A stretch of DNA of 19,261 nt. Origin: Oscillospiraceae bacterium. GTDB lineage: Bacteria > Bacillota_A > Clostridia > Oscillospirales > Oscillospiraceae. Shown here in pieces: positions 6,936 to 14,152 of the stretch (the first letter of the stretch is position 1; each line of letters begins with the position of its first letter). Made by a program: the position numbers and the translations under genes. The DNA lies in NCBI GenBank assembly GCA_017545325.1, contig JAFWOX010000122.1:1-19261 (forward strand), read 5' to 3'. Below the pieces are notes generated by a model, which saw nothing but the letters and a program-made list of their open reading frames with translations, made no database searches and was not told where the DNA came from.

Positions 6936-8111
6936 TCATTTGACCTCGAAACGAAAGTTCGTCATTACGGCGTAGCAGACACCGCTCAGTTTATAGTCCA
7001 GTGTCAGGGAATCCGTCAGAGCGCTGTTATCCGGCAAAACGGAGAGGATTTTCCTACTACCGGCTCTTCCCGTGGGTGTTATCATCCATGGAAAATCGCC
7101 GAAGTCGCTCTCTAATCCCACGGCCCTCTGCTCTTCCTTGTCGTCCGAGAACACGCAGGAGAGTGTCAGGCTGCCATCCGCAAGTCTTTCGACGCCGAAG
7201 CGCAGCGTGCAGCCCTCCAGCTCAACAATCTCGCTGTATTGCAGCGCCTCGTCTGCGCTGGCAAAATGCCGGTGCAGCACCGCCGTCTCATCGCTTTTCA
7301 TGATCACACAGGGCAGCTCAAGGCTTGTTTCTGCCGCATGGGTATTTTGGAAGCGGAAACCGGTCGGGAAATACACTGGGGAGTCATTATCAAGACAATA
7401 CAGGGTTTCACCGTCTGCCCTCAGGCAGAGCGTTCCGCCGGGCACAACGGTACTGAAGCCGCCGCCAAAGCCATAACAGACAAACTGCAATTCCGTATGG
7501 TTGACATGGTACAGCTGTACGGCGATCTCATCCTCGTTCACCGAAAATTCGGCGGCGACGTCAAGGTAATCGTTCGATGCGATTTGCGCATGCTCCGGAA
7601 GCTCCGGTATGAAATCCACCGATTTCAAGGTAAAGCTCACACTGCCAAAGCCGCCCGGAAGCAGCAGCGTCAGTTTCATGCCGTCCGACAGCTCGCTCGT
7701 CGGCACAGAGAACACAAAGGTCATACCAAATTCTATATTGTGGCGGATGTAGCTCGAGAATGAAACGGTCGGGTATTGCGCGTCTCCCACCTGCAGACTG
7801 ACGCCCACCGCCGTTTTTCCGCTGCCGCCGCCGCTGTTCGCCGTCCTCTCACGGCCTGTGTATTCACCTGACAGGGAAACGGTCAGTTTTCCATCCGAAG
7901 CAATGACGCTGTTCAATCTGCCCTGCCCCAGCCCCTCACATCCGAAAGTCTGCGTATCGGCGTTTGTGTACAACTCGGCGCTGCCATTCACGTCCCCGAA
8001 CCAGGGGATCCAGCCATATCGCACGCCGATGGCCAAGACCGCTGCGAGCAGGAGAAGCGCCAAAATGCACAACAGGATTGTTCTTCCGAGATGCCTGTAG
8101 GACCTTTCCAT
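6936..8111 (-). CDS. Membrane-anchored extracytoplasmic protein, unknown function
   Basis: This 391-aa protein is not recognised. Residues about 11-31 form one hydrophobic segment (ILLCILALLLLAAVLAIGV) after a short basic N-terminus, so it is a signal anchor or signal peptide. The rest is hydrophilic, rich in Ser, Thr, Gly and alternating hydrophobics, as in beta-sandwich extracellular domains. No cell-wall sorting motif, lipobox or catalytic motif was seen. The frame stays open back to an ATG at 8249. I chose 8111 because AAGGAG lies 8 bases upstream, the hydrophobic segment then sits at the N-terminus, and the longer form would have to be translated through a terminator hairpin. An ATG at 8117 is the alternative. 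The gene follows a leader ORF and attenuator-like terminator. The surrounding DNA is more AT-rich than its neighbours, suggesting acquisition. A resemblance to the beta-rich C-terminal domains of some Firmicute anti-sigma-like proteins is only an impression. Confidence 0.75.
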   Translation of the reverse strand: MERSYRHLGRTILLCILALLLLAAVLAIGVRYGWIPWFGDVNGSAELYTNADTQTFGCEGLGQGRLNSVIASDGKLTVSLSGEYTGRERTANSGGGSGKTAVGVSLQVGDAQYPTVSFSSYIRHNIEFGMTFVFSVPTSELSDGMKLTLLLPGGFGSVSFTLKSVDFIPELPEHAQIASNDYLDVAAEFSVNEDEIAVQLYHVNHTELQFVCYGFGGGFSTVVPGGTLCLRADGETLYCLDNDSPVYFPTGFRFQNTHAAETSLELPCVIMKSDETAVLHRHFASADEALQYSEIVELEGCTLRFGVERLADGSLTLSCVFSDDKEEQRAVGLESDFGDFPWMITPTGRAGSRKILSVLPDNSALTDSLTLDYKLSGVCYAVMTNFRFEVK

Positions 8112-8142
8112 GTGCATAGCTCCTTCAATCCTATTTCTTGTG

Positions 8143-8184
8143 AAAAAGCGCATAAGCCGACGATCAACAGTCCGGCTTATGCGC
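8143..8184 (-). terminator. Intrinsic terminator between leader ORF and structural gene
   Basis: On the minus strand GCGCATAAGCCG (8184-8173) pairs perfectly over 12 bp with CGGCTTATGCGC (8159-8148), with a 13-base loop, followed directly by TTTTT (8147-8143). It lies 32 bases upstream of the start at 8111, not downstream of a gene, so it is an attenuator candidate. The TAA stop of the leader ORF is inside its 5' arm. Confidence 0.8.
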
Positions 8185-8254
8185 CCATGGGAATGATTTT
8201 GATTCGTCCTTTCCATAACTGGGGACTGCGCCAAAATCGTTTCCGGCATACGCC
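8174..8254 (-). promoter_or_regulatory. Possible antiterminator pairing
   Basis: GGCGTATGC in the leader ORF (8254-8246) can pair with GCATAAGCC (8182-8174) in the 5' arm of the terminator. That is 8 of 9 pairs with one G-A mismatch. The two structures exclude each other, the usual layout of a transcription attenuator. This is read by eye; no folding energies were calculated. Confidence 0.4.
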
Positions 8255-8281
8255 AAACTGAATACAGGGAAAACGACGCAT
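8177..8281 (-). CDS. 34-aa leader peptide ORF
   Basis: A 34-codon ORF starts at ATG 8281-8279 with GGAGG (8294-8290) 8 bases upstream, the best ribosome binding site in this intergenic region. It ends at TAA 8179-8177. The peptide starts MRRFPCIQFGVCRKRFWRS and is strongly basic, with 8 Arg and Lys in the first 26 residues, two Cys and two Trp. No membrane segment is apparent. It is in a different frame from the downstream gene and its stop falls inside the 5' arm of the terminator at 8143-8184, so its translation should affect whether that hairpin forms. It matches no leader peptide I know. A regulatory leader is the best explanation; a free-standing small protein is possible. Confidence 0.6.
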   Translation of the reverse strand: MRRFPCIQFGVCRKRFWRSPQLWKGRIKIIPMGA

Positions 8282-8335
8282 GATATTATCCTCCAATCAT
8301 TTCAAGTGTCAGACGGGTAGTCGTTCGGTTCCTTA

Positions 8336-8363
8336 ATTATAACTTATTATTTCATAATTACAA
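8336..8363 (-). promoter_or_regulatory. Promoter of the leader ORF and cassette gene
   Basis: In a very AT-rich stretch the minus strand has TTGTAA (8363-8358), 16 bases, then a perfect TATAAT (8341-8336). The predicted start near 8329 gives a leader of about 48 bases before the small ORF. An overlapping alternative uses TTGACA (8377-8372) with TGAAAT (8354-8349) at 17-base spacing. The AT-richness contrasts sharply with the GC-rich surroundings. Confidence 0.65.
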
Positions 8364-8506
8364 TTATTTTTTGTCAATTTATTTGCTTTATTTTGTGTTT
8401 ATGAACAATAATCGTCAGCTGACCAGCCTGTATAAGAAGGACAATATGCCGGATCAGCAAAAAACGCGATTCTGTACCGCTGTCTTAGCAAAGCGGTGGA
8501 ACCGTC

Positions 8507-8541
8507 AAAAACATCCCTCCGGCGGCAGGTCCGGAGGGATG
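8507..8541 (-). terminator. Strong terminator of the hprK-to-MFS operon
   Basis: On the minus strand CATCCCTCCGG (8541-8531) pairs with CCGGAGGGATG (8522-8512), 11 perfect pairs with an 8-base loop, followed by TTTTT (8511-8507). It starts 34 bases past the stop of the transporter gene and separates that operon from the attenuated cassette downstream. Confidence 0.85.
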
Positions 8542-8574
8542 TTCGACGCGGTTTACGGGCTCAGGCGTTTCCGC

Positions 8575-9822
8575 TCAGTTTTTCTCCCCGTTTTTCGGGA
8601 TATTCATGAGCCGCTCGAAGGGGACCAGCCCGGAGAAGAGGATGGGCAGGATGCACATGGCCGCCATAAGGCCGAAGAGGAGGAGGTAGTTGTCCCCCGC
8701 GATGGGAGCGACGATGTAGCTGGGGATGATGACGCAGCAAAGGAGCTGCAGGGTCATGGCGGTGCCGGTGGCGGTGGCGGCATACTTCCGGCCGATGCCC
8801 TCCAGATAGGCCGGCATGGACTGGAGGAAGGGCAGGAACACCACGGCGATGAAGCCCGTGGCAAACAGGCCCGCCGCCAGAGCCGGGCCCTTGGGCAGGA
8901 GCCAGGCCGTAGCCTCCAGGACGCCGCCCAGCATGCCGCAGATGCGCATGATCCACCTGACCCTGTTCCCGGTGGTGCCGATGCGCCGGACGATGGCGGG
9001 GGAAACGATGCTGGTGATCATATTGCCCATGGTCAGGGCGACGGCGTACCAGCCCGCCTCTCCCTCCGTCAGCCCCCGGCTCATCAGGGCCTGAGGCATG
9101 AAGATGGTATTGCTCAGCATGCCCAGCATCATGCCGATATTGCACAGGGCCACGAACCAGAGGCCTTTGTTCCGCAGGACGGTGGTCACGCTTTCCCGGA
9201 AGGAGGCCCGCTCCTCCTCCGCCTCCTCCCCCGCCGGGGCAGCTTCGGCGCCGCCCTTCTTCTCCGCGTTCAGCAGGAGCCACAGGACCAGGACCGCGAC
9301 GGCCAGCACGGCGGCGAACCGAAACGCGGCCTGGGTGGTGGGAAACTGGGGCGCGGTGCCGCTGCCCAGGGCCATACCCAGGTTGGAAAAGGCCAGCACC
9401 AGCCCCATCATGGCCGTTACCTTCGAGGCGGGGAACCAGGCTCCCGCCACCTTGGGAGTAGTGGAATTGACAAAGGATGCGCTGAAGCCCATGAGAAGCA
9501 TGGAGATGTACATAAACCAGTATCCGGAGGTAAAAGCGCGCAGAACGACGCCGCCGACGGTGAGGAAGACCGCCGCGAGCAGCACCTTGTGGCCGAAGCG
9601 GTCCATGAGCAGGCCGGAAAGGAAGCTGAGGATGATCCCCGCCAGCAGGGGGGCGGTGGCGATGCTGCCGTACTGCCCCTGGCTGAGTCCCATTTCCGTC
9701 CTCAGCCGGTCCGCCAGGCTGGTGACCTGATACTGGGCAAAGTTGGGCAGGAATATGCCCAGACACAGCAGGCCGACGATCACATATCCGTACCAGGGGG
9801 CTTGTTTCCACTTATTCTTCAT
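8575..9822 (-). CDS. MFS transporter
   Basis: This 415-aa integral membrane protein has about 12 hydrophobic segments and the loop motif GLLMDRFGHK (about 71-80), the conserved loop 2-3 signature of the major facilitator superfamily. A charged, Ala/Glu-rich cytoplasmic loop (about 190-215) divides the two six-helix halves. The substrate cannot be told; the overall look is of MFS anion or organic-acid carriers. The ATG lies within the whiA end, overlapping it by 11 bases in another frame and with only a weak AGAAGA-type ribosome binding site, so it is probably coupled to whiA translation. It is the last gene of the operon and is followed by a strong terminator. A 34-codon tail of a second copy lies at 6764-6865. 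Confidence 0.93.
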   Translation of the reverse strand: MKNKWKQAPWYGYVIVGLLCLGIFLPNFAQYQVTSLADRLRTEMGLSQGQYGSIATAPLLAGIILSFLSGLLMDRFGHKVLLAAVFLTVGGVVLRAFTSGYWFMYISMLLMGFSASFVNSTTPKVAGAWFPASKVTAMMGLVLAFSNLGMALGSGTAPQFPTTQAAFRFAAVLAVAVLVLWLLLNAEKKGGAEAAPAGEEAEEERASFRESVTTVLRNKGLWFVALCNIGMMLGMLSNTIFMPQALMSRGLTEGEAGWYAVALTMGNMITSIVSPAIVRRIGTTGNRVRWIMRICGMLGGVLEATAWLLPKGPALAAGLFATGFIAVVFLPFLQSMPAYLEGIGRKYAATATGTAMTLQLLCCVIIPSYIVAPIAGDNYLLLFGLMAAMCILPILFSGLVPFERLMNIPKNGEKN

Positions 9823-10717
9823 GTTCTTCTGCCATCTCCATGAGTTTTTTTAGTCTGTGGTGCAGGCTGGATTTGGTGAGGGGGGGAGAGGCGATATCCG
9901 CCAGCTGGCTCAGGCTCAGCTCCGGATTCTCCAGCCGGAGCCGGGCGGTCTCCCGCAGCTTGGGGCTCAGCTCCCGCAGCTTTCCCCGGGCCTCCAGGGA
10001 CCGGATGGCCCTGAGCTGCTCCTGGGCGGCGTTCACCACCTTATCCAGGTTGGCCTGGTCGCAGTTCATGCGGCGGTTCACCTTATTGGTGATCTCCTTC
10101 TCCACCTTGGTGCTCATGATCTCCATGGCCGCCAGGGGGGCGCCGAGGGTGGTGAGCAGATCCTCGATGATCTCGCTCTGCTTGAAATAGATCACATAGT
10201 TCCCGTTCCGGGCGAGCTCACCGGGCTTGAAGCCCAGCTCCCGGAGGATCGTGGCGGCCTCCCGGGAGACGCTGTAATGGCTGGTGATGAACTCCATATG
10301 GTAGCCCTTCCCCGGGTCTGTGATGGAGCCTCCCGCCAGAAACGCTCCCCGGAGGAAGGATATGCGGCAGCAGTCCTCCTCCAGCACCCCCAGGTTGATA
10401 TGGTGGGAGGGGCTGCGCTCCAGCTCCATCCCGTACAGGGCGCAGAGCTTCTCCAGCGCCGCCGGGTCCCGGAGGCTCAGGATGATCTTCCCCGAGCCCT
10501 CCTCCCCGCTGCGCCGCTCCGGGCTGACTCCCGCGGCCCGGTGAAGAAGGCGCTCCAGCCGCTGGGCGAAGGAGGCATGCTCCGTTACCACCCGCAGTTC
10601 CCGATGGGTGAAGGTGTTGCAGTACAGCATCGCCCCGTACAGCTCCGCCTGCACGCAGCAGGGCTTGGTCATGGGGGCGCGGCAGAGCTCCGCTTTCGTT
10701 TCAGAGGAAAAAGACAT
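9812..10717 (-). CDS. whiA: DNA-binding protein WhiA
   Basis: This 301-aa protein is WhiA (DUF199), conserved in Gram-positive bacteria. It has LAGLIDADG-like N-terminal domains and a C-terminal helix-turn-helix. Diagnostic stretches are MSFSSETKAEL at the N-terminus, FLRGAFLAGGSITDP (about 119-133), NRRMNCDQANLDK (about 214-226) and LTKSSLHHRLKKLMEMAEE near the end. In Streptomyces WhiA is a sporulation transcription factor; in Bacillus it influences cell division and chromosome segregation. The endonuclease fold is not catalytic in this family. It starts 13 bases after the rapZ stop with only a weak GGGGAT ribosome binding site, and its end overlaps the MFS gene start. Confidence 0.96.
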   Translation of the reverse strand: MSFSSETKAELCRAPMTKPCCVQAELYGAMLYCNTFTHRELRVVTEHASFAQRLERLLHRAAGVSPERRSGEEGSGKIILSLRDPAALEKLCALYGMELERSPSHHINLGVLEEDCCRISFLRGAFLAGGSITDPGKGYHMEFITSHYSVSREAATILRELGFKPGELARNGNYVIYFKQSEIIEDLLTTLGAPLAAMEIMSTKVEKEITNKVNRRMNCDQANLDKVVNAAQEQLRAIRSLEARGKLRELSPKLRETARLRLENPELSLSQLADIASPPLTKSSLHHRLKKLMEMAEEHEE

Positions 10718-10730
10718 ATCCGATCCCCGC

Positions 10731-11582
10731 CTATTTCAGGTCCCGGTGGGCGCAGTCCGCCCGATAGCCGCAGTCATGGAGCAGCTCCGTGATCCGCTCC
10801 GCCAGGACCACGCTCCGGTGCTTTCCGCCGGTGCAGCCCACGCAGAGCATCAGAGAGGGCTTCCCCTCCTCCTCATAGCAGGGAATGAGGAAGCTCAGCA
10901 GATCCATGAGCTTATTCAGAAAGGCGCCGGTGACGGCGTAGGAGAGGACGTAATCCCGCACGGGGGATTCCAGCCCCGTATGCTCCTTCAGCTCCGGCAC
11001 ATAGAAGGGATTGGGCAAAAAGCGGACATCCAGCACCAGGTCCGCATCCTCCGGTATGCCGTATTTATAGCCGAAGGAACGCACATGCAGATTCATCCCG
11101 CTCCGGGCGCTGTCCCGGCTGAACTCCTCCACCAGGCGCTGGCGCAGCCTGGAAAGGGGATAATCCGTGGTATCCACCACCACGTCTGCCAGATCCTTCA
11201 GCCAGGCCATGCGCCCCCGCTCCAGGGTCACGGCGCCCCGGAGGTCTCTTCCCTCGGGATCCAGCGGATGCCGGTGGCGGGTCTCCTTATACCGCAGGAG
11301 GATGGCCTCCGTCCCGGCCTCAAGGAACAGGATCCGGAGGGGAGCCCGGCCCTGCAGATCCTGAATGGCCTCCCGCAGCCTGCCGCTCCCGTCCATACCC
11401 CGGATATCACTCACCAGGGCTACCCGGTCGTACTTCTCCTCCGCCGCCATACACAGGTCTACGAAGCGGGGGATCAGCTCCGCCGGGAGATTATCCACGC
11501 AGTAATAGCCCAAATCCTCCAGAATGGAGGCTGCCTGGCTCTTTCCGCCGCCGGAAAGGCCCGTGACCAATACGAATTCCAT
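10731..11582 (-). CDS. rapZ: RapZ/YvcJ nucleotide-binding protein
   Basis: This 283-aa P-loop protein has Walker A GLSGGGKS at 8-15, LVSDIRG in the middle, and the conserved C-terminal CVGCTGGKHRSV. This is the RapZ (E. coli) / YvcJ (B. subtilis) family. RapZ is an RNA adaptor for GlmZ and glucosamine 6-phosphate control in enterobacteria; YvcJ binds and hydrolyses nucleotides and affects competence. The frame is open further upstream, but I chose the ATG at 11582. It gives the family's N-terminus (MEFVLVTGLSGGGKS), normal length, and lies 2 bases after the murB stop. An AAGGGTG element about 10 bases upstream is the likely ribosome binding site. It sits between murB and whiA. Confidence 0.95.
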   Translation of the reverse strand: MEFVLVTGLSGGGKSQAASILEDLGYYCVDNLPAELIPRFVDLCMAAEEKYDRVALVSDIRGMDGSGRLREAIQDLQGRAPLRILFLEAGTEAILLRYKETRHRHPLDPEGRDLRGAVTLERGRMAWLKDLADVVVDTTDYPLSRLRQRLVEEFSRDSARSGMNLHVRSFGYKYGIPEDADLVLDVRFLPNPFYVPELKEHTGLESPVRDYVLSYAVTGAFLNKLMDLLSFLIPCYEEEGKPSLMLCVGCTGGKHRSVVLAERITELLHDCGYRADCAHRDLK

Positions 11583-11584
11583 TC

Positions 11585-12481
11585 CTAAAGCACCCTTATC
11601 TCCGGCTCCAGGGCAACGCCCGAATTCCGCAGCACCCGTTCCCGTACCGCGTCCAGCAGCCGCCGGACGTCCGACGCGGTGGCGCCGCCGGCGTTCACGA
11701 TGAAGCCCGCGTGTTTCTCGCTCACCATGGCTCCGCCGATGCGGAAGCCCTTGAGTCCCGCCTGATCGATGAGGGCGGCGGCATACGCCCCCTCCGGCCG
11801 CTTGAAGGCGCTGCCCGCGCTGGGCAGCTCCAGGGGCTGGCTGCTCCGCCGCCGCTCCAGCAGCTGCCGGCATTCCTCCCGCAGGGTCTCCGGATCTCCG
11901 GGACGCAGGCGGAGCCGGGCGCTCAGGAGGACCATGTCCCCGGTGAAGGCGCTGCGCCGGTAGCCAAAGCCCTGCTCAGGGCCCCGGAACACCCGCTCGT
12001 TCAGGTCCTCATCCAGGAAGCGCGTCTCCTCCGCCACATCCTTCATCTCTCCCCCATAGGCGCCGGCGTTCATCACCAGGGCGCCGCCCAGGGTCCCGGG
12101 GATGCCGTAGGCAAAGACCATCCCGGCGAGGCCGGCCTTCGCCGCCTTCGCCGCCAGGGCGGTGAGGGAGACGCCGCATTCCGCCTCCACCGCTTCCCCC
12201 GCGATCCGGGAGGCCTCCGCCCGGGCGGTGGCCGCGACGCACCGGTCCAGTCCCTCATCCGGGGCCAGGACGTTGGTACCGTTGCCCAGGATCAGGGGCT
12301 TTTCCCCCAGGCCTTTCAGCAGACGGCAAAGGGCGGCAAGCTCCTCCCCGCTCCCCGGCAGGGCCAGAAGGCGGGCGGGGCCGCCGATGCGGAAGCTGGT
12401 ATGGAGGCTCAGGGGTTCCTCCTCCCGAAGCTCCAGCTCCGGGAGCGCGGCCCGGATGCGGGCCGCCAGGGCGTCAGCCAT
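11585..12481 (-). CDS. murB: UDP-N-acetylenolpyruvoylglucosamine reductase MurB
   Basis: This 298-aa cytoplasmic flavoenzyme reduces UDP-GlcNAc-enolpyruvate to UDP-MurNAc with NADPH, the second committed step of peptidoglycan synthesis. The FAD-binding domain contains LSLHTSFRIGGPA (about 24-36), LGNGTNVL and IPGTLGGALVMNAGAYGGE. The substrate domain has GYRRSAF, PSAGSAFKRP with the proton-donating Ser224, and a terminal LEPEIRVL with the conserved Glu294. The order and length match the shorter Gram-positive type of MurB. The GSAFKRP form has Ala where GSFFKRP is common. Its start overlaps the hprK stop by 8 bases, which implies coupled translation. A gut Clostridia arrangement hprK-murB-rapZ-whiA is familiar. 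Confidence 0.96.
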   Translation of the reverse strand: MADALAARIRAALPELELREEEPLSLHTSFRIGGPARLLALPGSGEELAALCRLLKGLGEKPLILGNGTNVLAPDEGLDRCVAATARAEASRIAGEAVEAECGVSLTALAAKAAKAGLAGMVFAYGIPGTLGGALVMNAGAYGGEMKDVAEETRFLDEDLNERVFRGPEQGFGYRRSAFTGDMVLLSARLRLRPGDPETLREECRQLLERRRSSQPLELPSAGSAFKRPEGAYAAALIDQAGLKGFRIGGAMVSEKHAGFIVNAGGATASDVRRLLDAVRERVLRNSGVALEPEIRVL

Positions 12482-13430
12482 TTTCCCCTCCGTTCAGCAT
12501 GCTTTGGGCAAAATGCTTGTTGATCCGCTCGGTGAATTCCTGCGCGGTATTGTATCCCAGCTTCTTCTGCCGGTTGTTCATGGCGGCCACCTCGATGATC
12601 ACCGCCAGGTTCCGCCCGGGCTTCACCGGGATGGTCACCGTGGGGATCTTCACCCCCATGAGGGTGGTATACTGGGTTTCCAGCCCCAGACGGTCATAGG
12701 ACATCCCATCCTGCCAGGTCTCGATATTGATGATCAGATCCAGCTCCTGGTAGGTCTTGATGGCGCCCATGCCGAAGAGGCGCATCACGTCCACCACGCC
12801 GATGCCCCGGATCTCGATATAATGCTGGATCAGGGGAGGCGCCTGGGCAAAGAGGGTGCGGTAGGAGATCTTCTTCAGCTCCACCGCGTCGTCCGCAATG
12901 AGGCGGTGGCCCCGCTTCACCAGCTCGATGGCGCATTCGCTCTTCCCCACGCCGCTTTCCCCCATGATCATGATGCCCTCGCCGTAGACCTCCATCATGG
13001 TGCCGTGGCGGGTGATCCTGGGGCCAAGATGCACGTTCAGGGTGGTGATGAGCTCCGCTTCGAAAACGGAGGTATCCAGCTCCGTGCTCAGCAGGGTGAC
13101 CTGATGCTTCTTCGCCATCTCCAGGCATTCGGGGTAGACCTCCATGCTGTGGCAGATGATCAGGGCAGGGATATGCCGCTTCATCAGCTCCTCAAAGATC
13201 TTCCGCCGCTCCACCGGGGGCAGGGTCTTGAGATACATGATCTCCACCGTGCCCATCAGCTGAAGGCGCTCATTATCAAAATGGCTGAAAAAGCCCACCA
13301 GCTGCATGCCCGGACGGTTCAGGTCAGGGGTGACCACCTTGACCTGGTCGTAATTCGGCGGCGTATACACCTTGGTCAGGCCGAATTCATCCACCAATGT
13401 GGAGAGCTTGACGCTGTATCTCTGCTCCAT
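12474..13430 (-). CDS. hprK: HPr kinase/phosphorylase
   Basis: This 318-aa bifunctional enzyme phosphorylates Ser46 of HPr with ATP or PPi and reverses the reaction, setting carbon catabolite repression. The C-terminal kinase domain has Walker A GESGVGKS at 157-164, preceded by the conserved stretch around RHGTMMEVYGEGIMIMGE. The family signature is EIRGIGVVDVMRLFG (about 200-214). The frame is open upstream, but the ATG at 13430 gives MEQRYSVKLSTLVDEFGL, the usual HprK N-terminus, with GAGGAG 8 bases ahead. It is the first gene of the hprK-murB-rapZ-whiA-MFS operon. No HPr or Crh gene lies in the window. Confidence 0.97.
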   Translation of the reverse strand: MEQRYSVKLSTLVDEFGLTKVYTPPNYDQVKVVTPDLNRPGMQLVGFFSHFDNERLQLMGTVEIMYLKTLPPVERRKIFEELMKRHIPALIICHSMEVYPECLEMAKKHQVTLLSTELDTSVFEAELITTLNVHLGPRITRHGTMMEVYGEGIMIMGESGVGKSECAIELVKRGHRLIADDAVELKKISYRTLFAQAPPLIQHYIEIRGIGVVDVMRLFGMGAIKTYQELDLIINIETWQDGMSYDRLGLETQYTTLMGVKIPTVTIPVKPGRNLAVIIEVAAMNNRQKKLGYNTAQEFTERINKHFAQSMLNGGENG

Positions 13431-13479
13431 TTCCTCCGCTCCTCTCGGTCCCCGGACGCAGGACCAGACTTCTGGACAA

Positions 13480-13508
13480 ATTTTATACAAGATCATAGGC
13501 ATTTGCAA
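13480..13508 (-). promoter_or_regulatory. Promoter of the hprK operon
   Basis: On the minus strand TTGCAA (13508-13503) and TAAAAT (13485-13480) are separated by 17 bases, about 50 bases upstream of the hprK ATG. It is divergent from the promoter at 13542-13570, and the two -35 boxes lie about 33 bases apart. Confidence 0.6.
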
Positions 13509-13541
13509 GCAAAAATTCTGTGTCGGATCGATGAAAACCAT

Positions 13542-13570
13542 TTGACAAAGAGGAGGGAATCCTCTATAAT
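13542..13570 (+). promoter_or_regulatory. Perfect-consensus sigma-A promoter for DUF177-rpmF
   Basis: TTGACA (13542-13547), 17 bases, TATAAT (13565-13570): all twelve positions match the housekeeping consensus, with ideal spacing. Transcription should start near 13577, leaving about 65 untranslated bases that contain a small TCCCGA/TCGGGA hairpin. High expression is expected for the ribosomal protein gene it serves. Confidence 0.9.
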
Positions 13571-13641
13571 AATCGGGCTATGCAGAAGTATGTACCGCCG
13601 CGTCCCGATGACACGGCTCTCGGGATGAGCTGGAGGAGCCT

Positions 13642-14136
13642 ATGCGCCTGGATCTGAAGGAAATACTCCAAAAGGATGGGACCATTCCCTTCTCCTGCAC
13701 GACGGACCTGAGCGATCTTCATTTTTCCGCCATCTCCCGCTTTCTTTCCCCGGTGACCGCCAGCGGCAGGGTGACCGCCGGCGCCGGGGTCCTCACCCTC
13801 ACCGGAACGGTTTCCGCCGAGGCCCTCTGCCTCTGCGACCGCTGCGGAAGGGAGTTTGCCCGGGAGTTCCGCATTCCCCTGGAGCTTCCCCTGGCGGAGG
13901 ATCCCCAGGATGCGGAGGATCCGGATCTCTACCCCATCGTGGAGGACGGGGTGGATCTGGACGAGATCGCTTCCACCGCCTTCGTGCTGGGTCTGGAAAC
14001 CAAGCTCCTCTGCAAGCCGGATTGCCGCGGCCTCTGCGACCGCTGCGGCAAAAACCTGAACGACGGTCCCTGCGGCTGTACCGCTGAAACCGATCCCCGA
14101 TTAGCTGTATTAGGACAGCTATTAGAACAAGAATAA
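13642..14136 (+). CDS. DUF177 (YceD-like) zinc-ribbon protein
   Basis: This 164-aa protein belongs to the DUF177/YceD family, nearly always encoded just before rpmF. The N-terminal half begins MRLDLKEILQ and carries a CDRCGREF motif. The C-terminal half has the family stretch ETKLLCKPDCRGLCDRCGKNLN followed by CGC, giving a cysteine pattern that could bind zinc. In Gram-negatives YceD has been linked to 23S rRNA; the Firmicute role is not established. A GGAGGAG sits just before the ATG. It is followed 16 bases later by rpmF, and the two share a consensus promoter and a terminator. Confidence 0.9.
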   Translation: MRLDLKEILQKDGTIPFSCTTDLSDLHFSAISRFLSPVTASGRVTAGAGVLTLTGTVSAEALCLCDRCGREFAREFRIPLELPLAEDPQDAEDPDLYPIVEDGVDLDEIASTAFVLGLETKLLCKPDCRGLCDRCGKNLNDGPCGCTAETDPRLAVLGQLLEQE

Positions 14137-14152
14137 TACAGGAGGTGTCATA

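Noticed and set aside
8112..8249. Upstream ATG at 8249 as start of the exported protein
   Set aside because: It has no Shine-Dalgarno sequence, would put 46 extra residues before the signal anchor, and would require translation through an intrinsic terminator; the ATG at 8111 has AAGGAG at 8 bases.
8476..8497. ACCGCT/AGCGGT inverted repeat beyond the MFS terminator
   Set aside because: Only 6 bp with a long loop, and the T-run on the minus strand is too far away; the terminator at 8507-8541 already accounts for the gene end.
8561..9811. A second minus-strand frame of similar length overlapping the MFS gene, and a plus-strand frame at 8371-9843
   Set aside because: Both give Arg/His/Pro/Gly-rich sequences without membrane segments; the frame at 8575-9822 has about 12 hydrophobic segments and the MFS loop motif.
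13580..13657. Short ORF overlapping the start of the DUF177 gene, beginning just after the predicted transcription start
   Set aside because: The ATG would be almost at the 5' end of the mRNA with no ribosome binding site, and it overlaps a well-supported start; no sign of a leader peptide with a paired terminator.
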